Of a stretch of DNA of 61,107 nt, positions 32,988 to 45,334 are shown piece by piece (position 1 is the first letter of the stretch; the number at the start of each line of letters is the position of its first letter). The stretch spans positions 1 through 61,107 of the forward strand of contig NZ_SMDN01000007.1 in the NCBI RefSeq assembly GCF_006546935.1. Direction: 5' to 3'. The notes below the pieces were generated by a model. It made no database searches. It had not been told where the DNA came from and was given only the letters and a program-made list of their open reading frames with translations. This DNA is from Mycoplasmopsis mucosicanis (GTDB lineage Bacteria > Bacillota_I > Bacilli_A > Mycoplasmatales > Metamycoplasmataceae). A program made the position numbers and the translations under genes.

Positions 32988-33837
32988 TGCAAAAGAAATG
33001 ATTGCAAAAGCATACAAAAATAAGTATGCTATACCGCACATAAACATCAACAATTTAGAGTGAACTAAATCAATATTGATTGTTGCTCAAGAACTTAAAT
33101 CTCCAATCATTTTAGGTGCTTCTGAAGGCGCAATTAAATACATGGGTGGTTATAATGTTGTTAGCAATATGGTTCAAGGGTTAATTAAAGACCTTGCAAT
33201 AACTATTCCAGTTGTTTTGCATTTAGACCATGGAACTTATGAAGGCTGCTTGAAAGCAATTGATGCAGGTTTTAGTTCAATTATGTTCGATGGTTCTAAA
33301 CTAAATTTTGACGAAAACTACTCAAAAACGAGTGAATTAGTCAAAATTGCTCACAGTAAAGGCGTAAGCATTGAGGCTGAAGTAGGCGAAATTGGCGGCG
33401 AAGAAGATGGTATTGTTGGCCAAGGAGAATTAGCAAGTCCTGAACATGCTAAAAAAATGAGCGATTTAGGAATTGATATGCTTGCTGCAGGAATAGGAAA
33501 TATTCATGGTAAGTATCCTACTGAATGAAAATCATTAAATTTCACTCGTCTATGTGAACTTAAAGAAGCTTCAAGCGTTGGTCTTGTTTTGCATGGTGGT
33601 TCAGGTATTCCAAAAGATCAAATTCAAAAAGCAATTTCGCTAGGTATTGCTAAAATAAATGTTAATACTGAACTTCAATTATCATTCCACAATGCTTTGC
33701 GAGAATTTATTAAATCTGATAAAGATTTACAAGGTAAAAATTATGACCCTCGTAAATTGTTGGCCAACAGTATTGAAGCAATTAAACAAACTGTTCGTGA
33801 GAAAATTCTTGAATTTAATTCAAATAATAAAGCATAA
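32974..33837 (+). CDS. fba: Fructose-bisphosphate aldolase, class II
   Basis: 287 residues. Zn-binding and active-site motifs VVLHLDHGTYEG, SIEAEVGEIGGEEDG, and LHGGSGIPKDQI followed by KINVNTELQ. It splits fructose 1,6-bisphosphate in glycolysis, the main ATP source of a sugar-fermenting mycoplasma. Start ATG 32974 has AAGGA 7 nt upstream, inside the end of rpoE. Terminator follows. Confidence 0.97.
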
Positions 33838-33838
33838 A

Positions 33839-33868
33839 AATACAATGGTTTTAGTCCATTGTATTTTT
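33839..33868 (+). terminator. fba terminator
   Basis: AATACAATGG, 7-nt loop, CCATTGTATT, then T run. Confidence 0.85.
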
Positions 33869-33878
33869 TAATTTCGCA

Positions 33879-34817
33879 TTACAATAAATCAATCAAGAAC
33901 ATCAAATACATTAAAACACTGATAAACGACACTGAGTCAAGACGGTCTAAAAGACCACCATGCCCTGAAAGCATTCTCGAGTAATCTTTTATTCCATTAA
34001 TTCTTTTAATATATGAGAAATATAAATCACCAAGAACACTAATAAAAGGAGCAAACAATGAAAATAAAATCTTCACGCCAATATTATTAAATAAACCTAA
34101 TGAGAATGTAAGAGTCAGCGAGGCAGCAGAACCTAACAGTATTGAAGCAATAAATCCTTCTCAACTTTTTTTAGGTGAAATAACTGGAGTAAAAGGTCTT
34201 TGAATGAATTTTCTACCTCATATACTGCCAAAAATATAACCAAATGTATCAACAAATGTAGCAACTAAAATAATCGTAACTCAATATTTTCATTGACCAT
34301 TATATACAATTGCAGCATGGAACACTTTTAAAAATATTGCTAAAAATCAAGTTGTTATTAAACAAATTACAAATCTTATAAATCTATTAGATATTGAAAT
34401 AAGTGTACGAGTAAATACCTCAATTAATAAGAAAACCAATGAGATTGCAAGTGAAAATATTATTACAAATGGGTCCTTGCTTAATGTTGAAAAGTAATTA
34501 AGAAAGTATTCATAACCGTTGAAGGTTTGGTTGTTTTCTGGTTTAATTTGCAATCAATCAATCGTAACTTCTTTGAGCGGTATGAATGTAGTAAGTGAAA
34601 AAAGCAATGTTAATGTTATAACTCAATACCACTTTATTTTTTGAGCATTAAAGAACTCTCATAAACAAATAAAAAATAAAGCATATACAAAAACAAATGA
34701 AAAAGATCTTGCTATCAATGATTTATGCGAAAAAATTGAAAGTGGTATTAAACTCGCTAGCATAATAAATGCGAATATTAGACCTGGAAGCACTCTTTTA
34801 ATCAATGTTTTTTTCAT
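33879..34817 (-). CDS. cdsA: Phosphatidate cytidylyltransferase
   Basis: 312 residues with about eight membrane segments. The CDP-alcohol signature near the C-terminus is clear: [18 protein letters not shown] and [12 protein letters not shown]. It makes CDP-diacylglycerol from CTP and phosphatidic acid for membrane phospholipids. In most Firmicutes cdsA follows frr; here it lies next to pyrH-frr but in opposite orientation, which suggests a local inversion. Confidence 0.95.
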
Positions 34818-34889
34818 TTTATTACCACTTTTAATTATACATTAATAATATTTATCAACAATTAAATAAGACTGCTGATAAATCAAAAA

Positions 34890-34927
34890 TTTGACTAAAA
34901 CTACTCTAAAACGTGTGTTAACGTAAA
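34890..34927 (-). repeat. Dispersed palindromic intergenic element, reverse copy
   Basis: Core CTACTCTAAAACGTGTGTTA is an altered reverse form; it lies between divergent cdsA and pyrH. Confidence 0.6.
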
Positions 34928-35004
34928 AATAAAATAAATGACACACAATATATTAAATTGAATTTTTACTTTATAATATAGATAAATAATGGAGTTATAT
35001 AAGA

Positions 35005-35721
35005 ATGAAATATAAGCGTATATTGGTAAAACTTTCTGGTGAAGGGTTAGCAAATAAATCAAAAAGCCTTGCTATTGATTATGACCATGTAGAAAATATT
35101 GCATTACAACTTAAAAAAATTGTTGATTCAGGTGTTCAAGTAAGTGTTGTGATTGGTGGTGGCAACTTTTGAAGAGGCGCAAGTGCTGAAAAAAATGGCA
35201 TCCCTCGTAATGGAGCAGATTACATCGGTATGATCGCAACCATAATGAATGGTAAAGCATTGCAAAGCGGTTTTGAAAAAGTAGGTTTAAAAGCAAGAGT
35301 TCAGTCATCATTAAATATTGATGAAAGAGTTGCTGAATATTATATTAATGAAAAAACTATTAGATATTTAGAAAAAGGTGAAGTTGTAATTTTTGTTGGT
35401 GGTACTGGACGTCCATATTTTACAACTGATACTGCTGCTACACTTTATGCATCTGAAATTGGTGCTGAAGCAATATTTATGGGAAAAAATGGTGTTGAGG
35501 GTGTCTATGATTCAGATCCTAAGATAAATCCAAATGCTAAAAAATTTGACGTAATTACATATGATGAGATTCTTGAAAGAAAATTACAAGTTATGGATTT
35601 AACTGCAACATCAATGGCTCGTGATAATAATATTAGTTTAATTGTGTTTGACATTCAACAACCAAATGCAATTTTAAGAGCCCTTGAAGGTTCAATTGAG
35701 TACACGGAGGTAAAAAAATAA
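35005..35721 (+). CDS. pyrH: UMP kinase
   Basis: 238 residues of the amino-acid-kinase fold: KLSGEGLANK, VVIGGGNFWRGA, FVGGTGRPYFTTDTAA and GVYDSDPKINPNAKKF. It phosphorylates UMP to UDP. GGAG lies 10 nt before the ATG. It overlaps frr by 1 nt, giving the usual pyrH-frr pair. Confidence 0.97.
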
Positions 35722-36272
35722 TGGAACTTGATCTTTACTTATTAAAATTTGATGAAATAGCAACAAAAGCTATTCATCATTACAATTTTGAATTGTCAAA
35801 AATATCAACAGGTAGAGCAAATCCACAAATTGTTAAAGGTATTAGAGTTGATTATTATGGTACACCTACTCCACTTGAAGAAATTTCTTCAATTTCTGTA
35901 CCTGAACCATCTCAACTTTTAATCAAGCCTTTTGATATGTCAAGTGTTAAGGACATTGCTAAAGCAATTTTAGCAGCTAACATTGGCGTAAACCCTGTGG
36001 ATGAAGGCAATCAGATTAGACTAACATTTCCAACATTGACAACTGATAGACGTAAAGAATTAGTAAAAAGTCTTTCAAAATACACAGAACAGGCTAAAGT
36101 AGGTGTTAGAAATGCTCGCCAAGATGTTCTTAAATCTATAAAAGCAGACGAAGAATTATCAGAAGATGAACAAAAAAGATATCAAGATGCAATTCAAAAA
36201 GCAGTCGATGCAAAGATGGATGAGATATCAAAAATAACATCTTCAAAAGAAAAAGAATTAACAAGTTTATAG
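35721..36272 (+). CDS. frr: Ribosome recycling factor
   Basis: 183 residues, full length: LSKISTGRANPQIVKGIRVDYYGTPTPLEEIS and the long helical C-terminus with KYTEQAKVGVRNARQD. With EF-G it splits post-termination ribosomes. Coupled to pyrH by a 1-nt overlap; a terminator abuts the stop. Confidence 0.97.
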   Translation: MELDLYLLKFDEIATKAIHHYNFELSKISTGRANPQIVKGIRVDYYGTPTPLEEISSISVPEPSQLLIKPFDMSSVKDIAKAILAANIGVNPVDEGNQIRLTFPTLTTDRRKELVKSLSKYTEQAKVGVRNARQDVLKSIKADEELSEDEQKRYQDAIQKAVDAKMDEISKITSSKEKELTSL

Positions 36273-36293
36273 TGTGTAAAACACACTTTTTTT
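36272..36293 (+). terminator. pyrH-frr terminator ending at the next ATG
   Basis: GTGTGT, loop AAA, ACACAC (36281-36286), seven T (36287-36293). The next gene starts at 36294, directly after the T run. Confidence 0.8.
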
Positions 36294-36674
36294 ATGAAGA
36301 ATAAACGAATTCCCTATCTTTCACAACTAATTATTTCAATTATTTGTTTTTGTTTATCATTTGTTTTAACACTTATTTTAATAATTTTGAGCAATGTTAT
36401 CAATGAACCACGACCAAAGTTGGCTCATGGAATGATAATTTCAATTCTAGTCATGCTTTGCTTATCAATAATCATTCACATTATTAGTATTCCATATGCA
36501 TTGGCCTATAACAAGTATTTATATCTTCATACAAATCAAAATAACTTCACCTTATTTAAGATTTTTTATGTTATTGTAGCATTTTTTGCAATGGCTCGCT
36601 GAGAAAAGGAACTTATCTCATTAAATAGTCAAAAAGTACTCAAAAATGAGTATATACGTAAAAATCAAATCTAA
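36294..36674 (+). CDS. Small membrane protein, unknown; C-terminus derived from a dispersed element
   Basis: 126 residues with about three hydrophobic segments (about 8-33, 46-68, 82-101). No family recognised. The C-terminal 16 codons (about SQKVLKNEYIRKN) are encoded by a reverse copy of the intergenic element found elsewhere. The ATG comes immediately after the frr terminator, with no ribosome binding site, so expression depends either on terminator read-through or on a promoter inside frr. Confidence 0.6.
36625..36663 (-). repeat. Dispersed palindromic element inside a coding end
   Basis: AAGTACTCAAAAATGAGTAT core with decayed ends, in reverse orientation; the only convincing copy that overlaps a coding sequence. 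Confidence 0.65.
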
Positions 36675-36675
36675 A

Positions 36676-36704
36676 AAAACCTGCTTTAATTAGCAGGTTT
36701 TTGT
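36676..36704. terminator. Bidirectional terminator between convergent genes
   Basis: AAAACCTGC (36676-36684), 8-nt loop, GCAGGTTTT (36693-36701), A and T runs on both sides. Confidence 0.85.
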
Positions 36705-37426
36705 TATTTGCTTTTGATTGAAATATAATATGTAGTATTATCTTTATCCCTTATAACATTGAAGAAACTAGATAATTCTTTTTCGAAAAACGATAACAAT
36801 TTTGAATTAGATGCACCATAATTTTTAGGGTTAAAATTACGTGAATCTTTTTTCAAAAACTCGCTAATTTGAGATAAATAGAGTTTGCTGTTTTGCTTAT
36901 TTTGCTCAATAAAAAAGTTTTTTATTTTATCAACAAGCGCAATTATATCTTTGTTGACTAAATCAGACTTTTTATCTTTAGCTTCCTTGATCAAATTAAC
37001 ACTTATAAATTCATCACACAATGAAGTATAGGTGTCTCGCATATTTTTTGAACTCGCCCCTATGACAAATTTGTTTTCAGATTTTACTTTTTTAATGATT
37101 GAAGAAAAATCACTGTCATTTGTGGCGTAGCAGAAAGAGTTTATAAAATCTTTATTTAGTAATTCCATCGAGTCAATTGCTATCTCAATATCAGCTACGT
37201 TTTTGTTGTTTCCATAACCGACACATAGTTTTGGTGTTAGATTAAATTTTATTCATTTATCCTTGGTTTTTTTCCCTGTTGTCTCGGTGTTTGAAATATA
37301 AGCAATCGAAGTGACTACTAATTGATCTTCTTTATTTAGTTCCTTTAAAAGAATATCTAGATCCTCTTCATTGTTAAAATTATCATAATCAATCAAAAGT
37401 GCAATTCTTTTAATTGGTTCATTCAT
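36704..37426 (-). CDS. NYN-domain (PIN-like) putative RNase with C-terminal LOTUS/OST-HTH-like domain
   Basis: 240 residues. N-terminal NYN fold with acidic residues at the expected positions: ALLIDYDNF (about 9-17), NVADIEIAIDSMELL and NDSDFSSIIKKVK, as in LabA/DUF88 proteins. After about 165 the sequence SQISEFLKKDSRNFNPKNYG...LLSFFEKELSSFFNV fits an OST-HTH/LOTUS RNA-binding domain. This pairing suggests an RNA-cleaving protein. AAAGGA lies upstream of ATG 37426. Single-gene unit. Confidence 0.75.
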
Positions 37427-37621
37427 AGTTTATCCTTTGTTTTCTGTGTGAAAAACATTTTTTTAATTTTAAAGAATATTGAAGAGTGCGAATGATTAAT
37501 AAATTTGTGTTGTCTCTTCTACAACACATATAAATTATATATTGTTATAACATTAATTGTTGTTAATCTTTATTAGACTAAGCGATTGTAACATTAATTG
37601 TGTAAAGTGACGAGGTCAAAA

Positions 37622-37658
37622 TTTACCAATATACACGTTTTTGAGTACTTTTGGTAAA
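37622..37658 (+). repeat. Dispersed palindromic intergenic element, consensus copy
   Basis: TTTACCAA and TTGGTAAA 8-bp inverted ends with core CGTTTTTGAGTACTTT; the best preserved copy. Confidence 0.85.
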
Positions 37659-37680
37659 AAAAATACTTGCACAATGCAAG
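37656..37680 (-). terminator. Terminator of the metG unit
   Basis: CTTGCA (37666-37671), loop CAA, TGCAAG (37675-37680); the A run at 37656-37663 is the T run on the minus strand. Confidence 0.65.
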
Positions 37681-37686
37681 CATAGA

Positions 37687-37968
37687 TTAATTTATAGTTT
37701 TAAATTTACGTACCTTAATAGAGTCAAATACAAACTCTTCAATTTTCTTTAAAAATTCAGTATATTCAGGTAATTTTGTAAATTTATTAAAACTATCTTC
37801 AGAACTTCAACGCTCAATAATTGTAAATTTATCACCTGCTCAATAACCATCTATTGATAAATTTAATTCCTGTTGTTTTGATATATAGATTCAGTTTTTT
37901 ATATAAGTTGTAAATTGCTCTTTGAGTTCTTTTTTTATTTTTAACTCTTTGATAACTACACTAATCAT
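37687..37968 (-). CDS. Antibiotic-biosynthesis-monooxygenase-like (ABM) small protein
   Basis: 93 residues: VVIKELKIKKELKEQFTTYI and GYWAGDKFTIIERWSSEDSF, KLPEYTEFLKKIEEFV. The beta-alpha-beta pattern and W/E...F spacing fit the dimeric ferredoxin-like ABM fold (YgiN-type). Function could be quinone-like or heme chemistry in other species; none can be read here. AAGGAG overlaps the end of metG, so it is translated from the metG transcript. Confidence 0.65.
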
Positions 37969-37980
37969 TAGATCTCCTTA

Positions 37981-40284
<2,304 letters not shown>

Positions 40285-40298
<14 letters not shown>

Positions 40299-42471
40299 AG
40301 TTTTTAAATGATTTCTTTACAGTTGATATATTTTTCTTTAAATCTTTGTAATATTGAGCATAATTTGAAACTAAACATGCATCAACTTTACCATTAATAG
40401 GATCTGTTTTAATAACAACTATTGCAACTTTATCGCCTAATTTATATCTATTTTTAGTAACTCTTCCAACTAATTCAGTCATTTCAGTATTAGGTGAATA
40501 ATCATCATCACACATAGTGCTTACATGAATCAATGCATTTGTTTTGTTCTTAAATTCAACAAACATTCCAAATTTAACAATACTTACAATTTGGCAAGTA
40601 AATGTTTGACCAATTTTATCTCTAAAATATTCAGCATAAAGAAGATCATTTGTATCGCGTTCGACTTGTAAAGCATTTTGCTCAGCAACACTATTTGCAT
40701 CAGCTATTGCAGGCAATATTTTATTCATATGTTCAATTTTTGTACGATCATTATTCAATAAAACATCACGAATTGCTCGGTGAACTATTAAATCAGGATA
40801 TCGTCGAATAGGACTTGTGAAGTGACAATAGAATTTTGAAGCTAGTCCAAAGTGGCCAATATTTTGAGGACTGTATATAGCCTTAGACATTGTTCTTAAA
40901 AACATAACTTGAAGGAAGCTATCAAATCTCTGTTTTTTTATTTTTTCAATAGCTTCTTGGAATGATTTTGGAGTTATGTTTGTTGTGTCTAAATCAACTT
41001 TTATGTTTAAAGCACTCATGACTTGTTTAAAATTCTGGATTTTTTCATCACTTGGTACGTCATGAATTCGATAGAGTAGTGGAATCTTGTGTTCAGTTAA
41101 TATTTTTGCAACTTCTTCATTAGCACGAACCATAAAGTCTTCAATCATAGCTTCACTTACACCATTTTTTTGTACAACAATATCAAGTACTTTTCCATTT
41201 TCATCAAGAATTACTTTAGGTTCTTCAATCTCTAGGTCAATATAACCTTCATCATTTTTAACTTTTCTTATTTTTTGAGTTAATTCGTATGCTAAACCTA
41301 GCATTTTGTTTAAATTATTATCATTAAAACGTTTTTTATTCTCAATAAAATCATTAACTCTTCCGTATGTTAGACGATATTTTGAATTAATAATTCCTTG
41401 AGTAAGTCTAGAATTAATTGTTTTACCATTGTTATCAATAGTAATTATTGCCGACATTGTGAATCTATCTTCGTTTGGATTTAGTGAGCAAATTCCATTT
41501 GATAATTTTTCAGGCAACATAGGTATAACTTGGTTTGCTAAATATGTTGATGTTCCACGTTTAAGTGCTTCTTTATCTATTGCACTATTTTCTTGAACAT
41601 AGTAGCTAACATCTGCAATATGGACTGCTAATTCATAGTATTTATTGTCTATTTTTTTAACACTTATTGCGTCATCGTAGTCTTTTGTTGTGTCTCCATC
41701 AATAGTGACAACGAGTTCGTTTCTGAAATCTTCACGTTTTTTCATTCCTTTTTCATCAATTTTGTCAGGAATTTTATTAGCTTCATTTTCAACTTCTGTA
41801 TTGAATGATTTTGGAAGATCTCGTTCAGAAAGCAATGATTTTACATAGCAAAGAGGGTCAGCAGTATTTGATACTTTTTCAATGATATTTATCTCAACCT
41901 TGTCGTCATGATATGAAACTACTTTAGCCATTACCAAATCATCAATTCTTGCATCAACTAAAAATTCTTTTATTGAAAATGAAAGGTTTTTGTGTTCTCT
42001 TTTCAATGGTTTAAAAACCATATTTCCATCAAATAGTTCAATAACTCCAGCAATTTTTTTGCTACTTCTTTCAATGATTTCACTTACAATACCAAATGTT
42101 TTTTGCTCATTATGATCTAAATTTTGGTAAATTTGCGCTCTTACTAAATCACCAGATAAGGCTTTATTAAAGTTTGAAGCTGCAACGAAGCAAGAGATTT
42201 TTTCTTCATTTTCAGTGTTTTCAATATCAATAAAACCAAATTTACCTTCCTGAGCATATTTTAAAACACCTTCAACGGTACCAATATGTTTGATAGCAAA
42301 ATATGTTAGTTCACGCGTCATAACGATCATATTGTTATTGATCATTTTCTTTAAAACAAAGGTTAATTCTTTATTTTTGTTAAAAGGAACCATACAACCT
42401 TTAGCAATTGCTAAAAAATTACAGCCCGGTCGAGACTTAATAAAGTTATAAATCTTTTCAGTTTTAATCAT
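40285..42471 (-). CDS. rnr: Ribonuclease R
   Basis: 728 residues. Winged-helix start, cold-shock domains (GTVEGVLKYAQEGKFGFIDI), RNB catalytic domain with TIDGDTTKDYDDAISV and VHIADVSYYV carrying the metal-binding aspartates, HFTSPIRRYPDLIVHR, then an S1 domain (IVSIVKFGMFVEFKNKTNALIH). A processive 3'-5' exoribonuclease, the main one in mycoplasmas. It starts 3 nt after secG, as in many Firmicutes. Confidence 0.97.
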
Positions 42472-42474
42472 AAA

Positions 42475-42714
42475 TTATTTAACAAGAATTTTAATAAGAA
42501 GAGCTAGTACAATGGTTAATAAACCACAACCAAACATGCTTCATTTTAATAATTTCTTTACTCCTCTCTCTTTTGAAGTTTTAAAAAGTTCAAGATCTCC
42601 TGAACCAACAAGCGCTCCCGAAAAACCATTTGAATCAGGAGACATCATCAATGAAATAATAATAACAACTATTGCGACAATAATCATAATTATTGAAATA
42701 ATTAAACCAGCCAT
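42475..42714 (-). CDS. secG: Preprotein translocase subunit SecG
   Basis: 79 residues, two membrane helices separated by a polar loop (SPDSNGFSGALVGSGDLELF, the SecG S-G-x-G pattern). ATG 42714 has GGAGG 5 nt upstream. The region 42475-42714 leads into rnr with a small gap, so secG-rnr-trmN6-metG-ABM is one minus-strand unit. SecG supports SecYE during protein export. Confidence 0.9.
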
Positions 42715-42796
42715 GCACCCTCCTAAATATTTATTATTATATACTATCATTCAATATTAATAATTAATATACCTAATTAATTACAAAATGTACATT

Positions 42797-42834
42797 TTTG
42801 TCCAAAAGTACTCAAAAACGTGTATATTGGTAAA
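42797..42834 (-). repeat. Dispersed palindromic intergenic element, reverse copy
   Basis: TTTGTCCAAAAGTACTC start and TTGGTAAA end; with the next copy it forms a head-to-head pair. Confidence 0.8.
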
Positions 42835-42884
42835 ATTATGAATTAATTCTCTACTGCTTCATAATCTCAATAATTTTACTGAAA

Positions 42885-42922
42885 TTACACTAAAATACAC
42901 GTTTTTGAGTATTTTTAGTAAA
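42885..42922 (+). repeat. Dispersed palindromic intergenic element, forward copy
   Basis: ACACGTTTTTGAGTATTTTT core with TTAGTAAA end. It lies 50 nt from the reverse copy in the same divergent region between secG and gmk. Confidence 0.75.
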
Positions 42923-42960
42923 AAACACAACTCATTTAAATTAAAAATTAAAAATTAATT

Positions 42961-42966
42961 TATAAT
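42961..42966 (+). promoter_or_regulatory. -10 box of the gmk operon, near-leaderless
   Basis: TATAAT ends 9 nt before ATG 42976. Confidence 0.55.
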
Positions 42967-42975
42967 TAAATAACT

Positions 42976-43575
42976 ATGCTAAATAAAAGATCTAATATTA
43001 AAAAACCAATCATAATTTTCACAGGACCTAGCGGTGTTGGAAAAGGAACGATTGAGAAAATTTTATTTGAGAATAAGCAGCTAAGATTGAAGCTTTCAGT
43101 TTCAGCTACAACTCGAGCACCACGCGTTGGCGAGATAGATGGTGTTCATTATTTCTTTATTTCAAAAGAAGATTTTGAAAGCAAAATTAAAAATAATGAG
43201 CTTTTAGAATACAACCATCACTTTGATAATTATTATGGTACTTTATTTAGCGAAATTGATTCTATTCATACCAAAGGTTTGGTTCCATTTTTAGAGATTG
43301 AAACAAGGGGTGCTAAATTAGTCCTTCAAAACAAAGAAAATCAAAAGAAATATAACATAATTACTGTTTTTATTTTGCCTCCATCATTTGAAGAACTTAA
43401 ACAAAGAATTATTGGAAGAAACACTGAAACACAAGAGTCGATTGATAAAAGACTTGAAAAAGCAAAACAAGAAATGGCTGAAAAAGACATTTTTAAATAT
43501 CATGTAATTAATGATATTCCTGAACGTGCTGCAAGTGAAATTGAAGAGTTATTATTGAAAGAGTTGTATGAATAA
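42976..43575 (+). CDS. gmk: Guanylate kinase
   Basis: 199 residues with P-loop GPSGVGKGT, the GMP-binding SVSATTRAPRVGEIDGVHYFF and lid segment IIGRNTETQESIDKRL. It makes GDP from GMP. First gene of gmk-PP2C-STPK-rsgA-rpe; its stop overlaps the phosphatase start by 8 nt. The transcript is near-leaderless. Confidence 0.97.
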   Translation: MLNKRSNIKKPIIIFTGPSGVGKGTIEKILFENKQLRLKLSVSATTRAPRVGEIDGVHYFFISKEDFESKIKNNELLEYNHHFDNYYGTLFSEIDSIHTKGLVPFLEIETRGAKLVLQNKENQKKYNIITVFILPPSFEELKQRIIGRNTETQESIDKRLEKAKQEMAEKDIFKYHVINDIPERAASEIEELLLKELYE

Positions 43576-44341
43576 TTATGCTCAATTAAGTGTTACTGGT
43601 AATTATCGCACTGAAAATCAAGACAAAACTGGCGTCTTTTTAAGTGAAGATGTCGGTTTCTTTGTGCTCTGCGACGGGATGGGTGGCCATTATGGTGGCG
43701 CACTTGCTTCAAATATTACAGTCAATACATTCAATCAAAGATTTCATAATACCTTACCTTTAGCTGAAAATAATATCAATAGTTATGTTGCATGATTTAA
43801 AACAACTGTTGAAATTGCAAAGCAAGAAATGACCAAATTAGGCGAGAATGATGAAGCAAAACTAGATATGGGAACTACTGTAACTGCAGCAATTTTCAGT
43901 AATAAAGAGAAATTTTTATACATTTTTAACATCGGTGACTCTCGAACTTATGTCATAAAAAAAGAAGGTGATCTTGAACAAATTACAGTGGATCATAATT
44001 TGTTAAATAGACTTATTCGTGAAGAAGGTTTTAGTGAATTAAAAGCAAAAAAAGTGCATTATTTCACAGCTTTAACTTCAGCATTAGGACCACAGAAAAA
44101 AACAAAAATTGAGGTTTTTGATCTTAGTTATGAGTTTGATAATATCTCTGGACTGCTAGCAACTAGTGATGGTGTTCATGGTTTTATTGATAAACCTTCA
44201 ATGGAAATGATACTCAAAAAAAATATTGAACCACAAGAAAAAGTTGAGTTATTAGTGAATAATGCATTGGAAAATAATTCAACGGATAATGCTTCAGCAA
44301 TATTTATTGAACTTAACAAAAATTCAGAATGGAGTGAATAA
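43568..44341 (+). CDS. PP2C-type serine/threonine phosphatase
   Basis: 257 residues through one TGA. Metal-binding motifs of PPM phosphatases: RTENQDKTG, LCDGMGGHYGG, NIGDSRTYV, TSDGVHGFI and DNASAI. It removes phosphates placed by the kinase encoded 2 nt downstream; the two form the conserved Stp/PrkC pair. Confidence 0.95.
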
Positions 44342-44343
44342 TA

Positions 44344-45327
44344 ATGCCTTCTCAAGACAGTAGAATTTATAAAAAATACAGAATTATAAATAAAGTAGGT
44401 TCAGGTGGATTTAGTGATGTTTTTAAAGTTGAAACAATTAATGAACCCCATCAAGTTTATGCGCTAAAGTATCTTAAATTTAACGATAACACTGATAATA
44501 CAGTAGTTATCAACCGTTTTAAGCAAGAGATTGCACTCTATAAATCAATAAATTCCATTCGTATTGCTAAGTATATTGAATCATATGTTGGTGATGATGA
44601 ACAATATTTAGTAATGGAATTTGTAGAAGGCGAAAGCTTACATTCTCAAATTCGTAAAGGTGGCAAACTTATATCAAAAACTGCAGTAAATTATGCTATG
44701 CAGATTGCTGAAGCACTTGGTGAATTACACAGTATTGGAATAATTCATCGAGATATTAAGAGCAATAACATCATGATTACTAGAGATCGCAATGTTAAAG
44801 TTATTGATTTTGGTCTTGCGTTAGGCCAAAATAGTCAACGTTTTACACAAGATCTTAAAGTCATAGGTTCTGTTTATTATTTAGCTCCTGAATTATGCAC
44901 TGCGAATAATAAACCATCTATTCAAACTGATATTTATGCATTAGGTATTCTACTTTATGAGATGCTTACAGGTACATATCCTCTTAAAGGTAGCGATGCT
45001 TTAGAAACAATGAAAAAACAAAAGTCGCTAAGCATCCCGGATATAACAAAAATCATTGAAATTCCACAGGCATTAGCCAATGTTATCTATAAGGCAACTA
45101 ACAAAGATCCATCAAAAAGATACAAAACAATGTGAGAAATGCGTGAAGACTTAAGCACTTCTACAAAACCTGAACGCTACTATGAAAAACCATATAATGC
45201 GAAGCGTGATAGAGCGAAAAAATCATTGCAAGAGGTTATTAATTCAAAACAATTTATTTATTCTGCAATTGCAATAATTTTAGTAGTCCTTATTGTGGGT
45301 ATAGTGCTTATAGTTGTATTTGTTTAG
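44344..45327 (+). CDS. Eukaryotic-type Ser/Thr protein kinase with C-terminal membrane anchor
   Basis: 327 residues. Hanks-type kinase: GSGGFSDVF glycine loop (about 19-27), the ATP Lys in YALKYL, HRDIKSNNIM catalytic loop, DFG, and APE. A single membrane helix closes the protein (about 301-325). The external PASTA repeats of PrkC/PknB are absent, so it lacks the muropeptide-sensing part, which fits a wall-less cell. It follows the phosphatase and precedes rsgA. Confidence 0.95.
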
Positions 45328-45334
45328 GAGTATT

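Larger units (their letters stand above)
37427..37686. other. 260-bp intergenic region
   Basis: It holds a perfect consensus copy of the dispersed element (37622-37658) and the terminator of the metG unit (37656-37680). The remainder, before 37620, shows no gene. Confidence 0.5.

Noticed and set aside
33310..33345. CTACTCAAAAACGAGTG in fba, similar to the element core
   Set aside because: It encodes a normal stretch of the aldolase and has no flanking TTGGTAAA ends.
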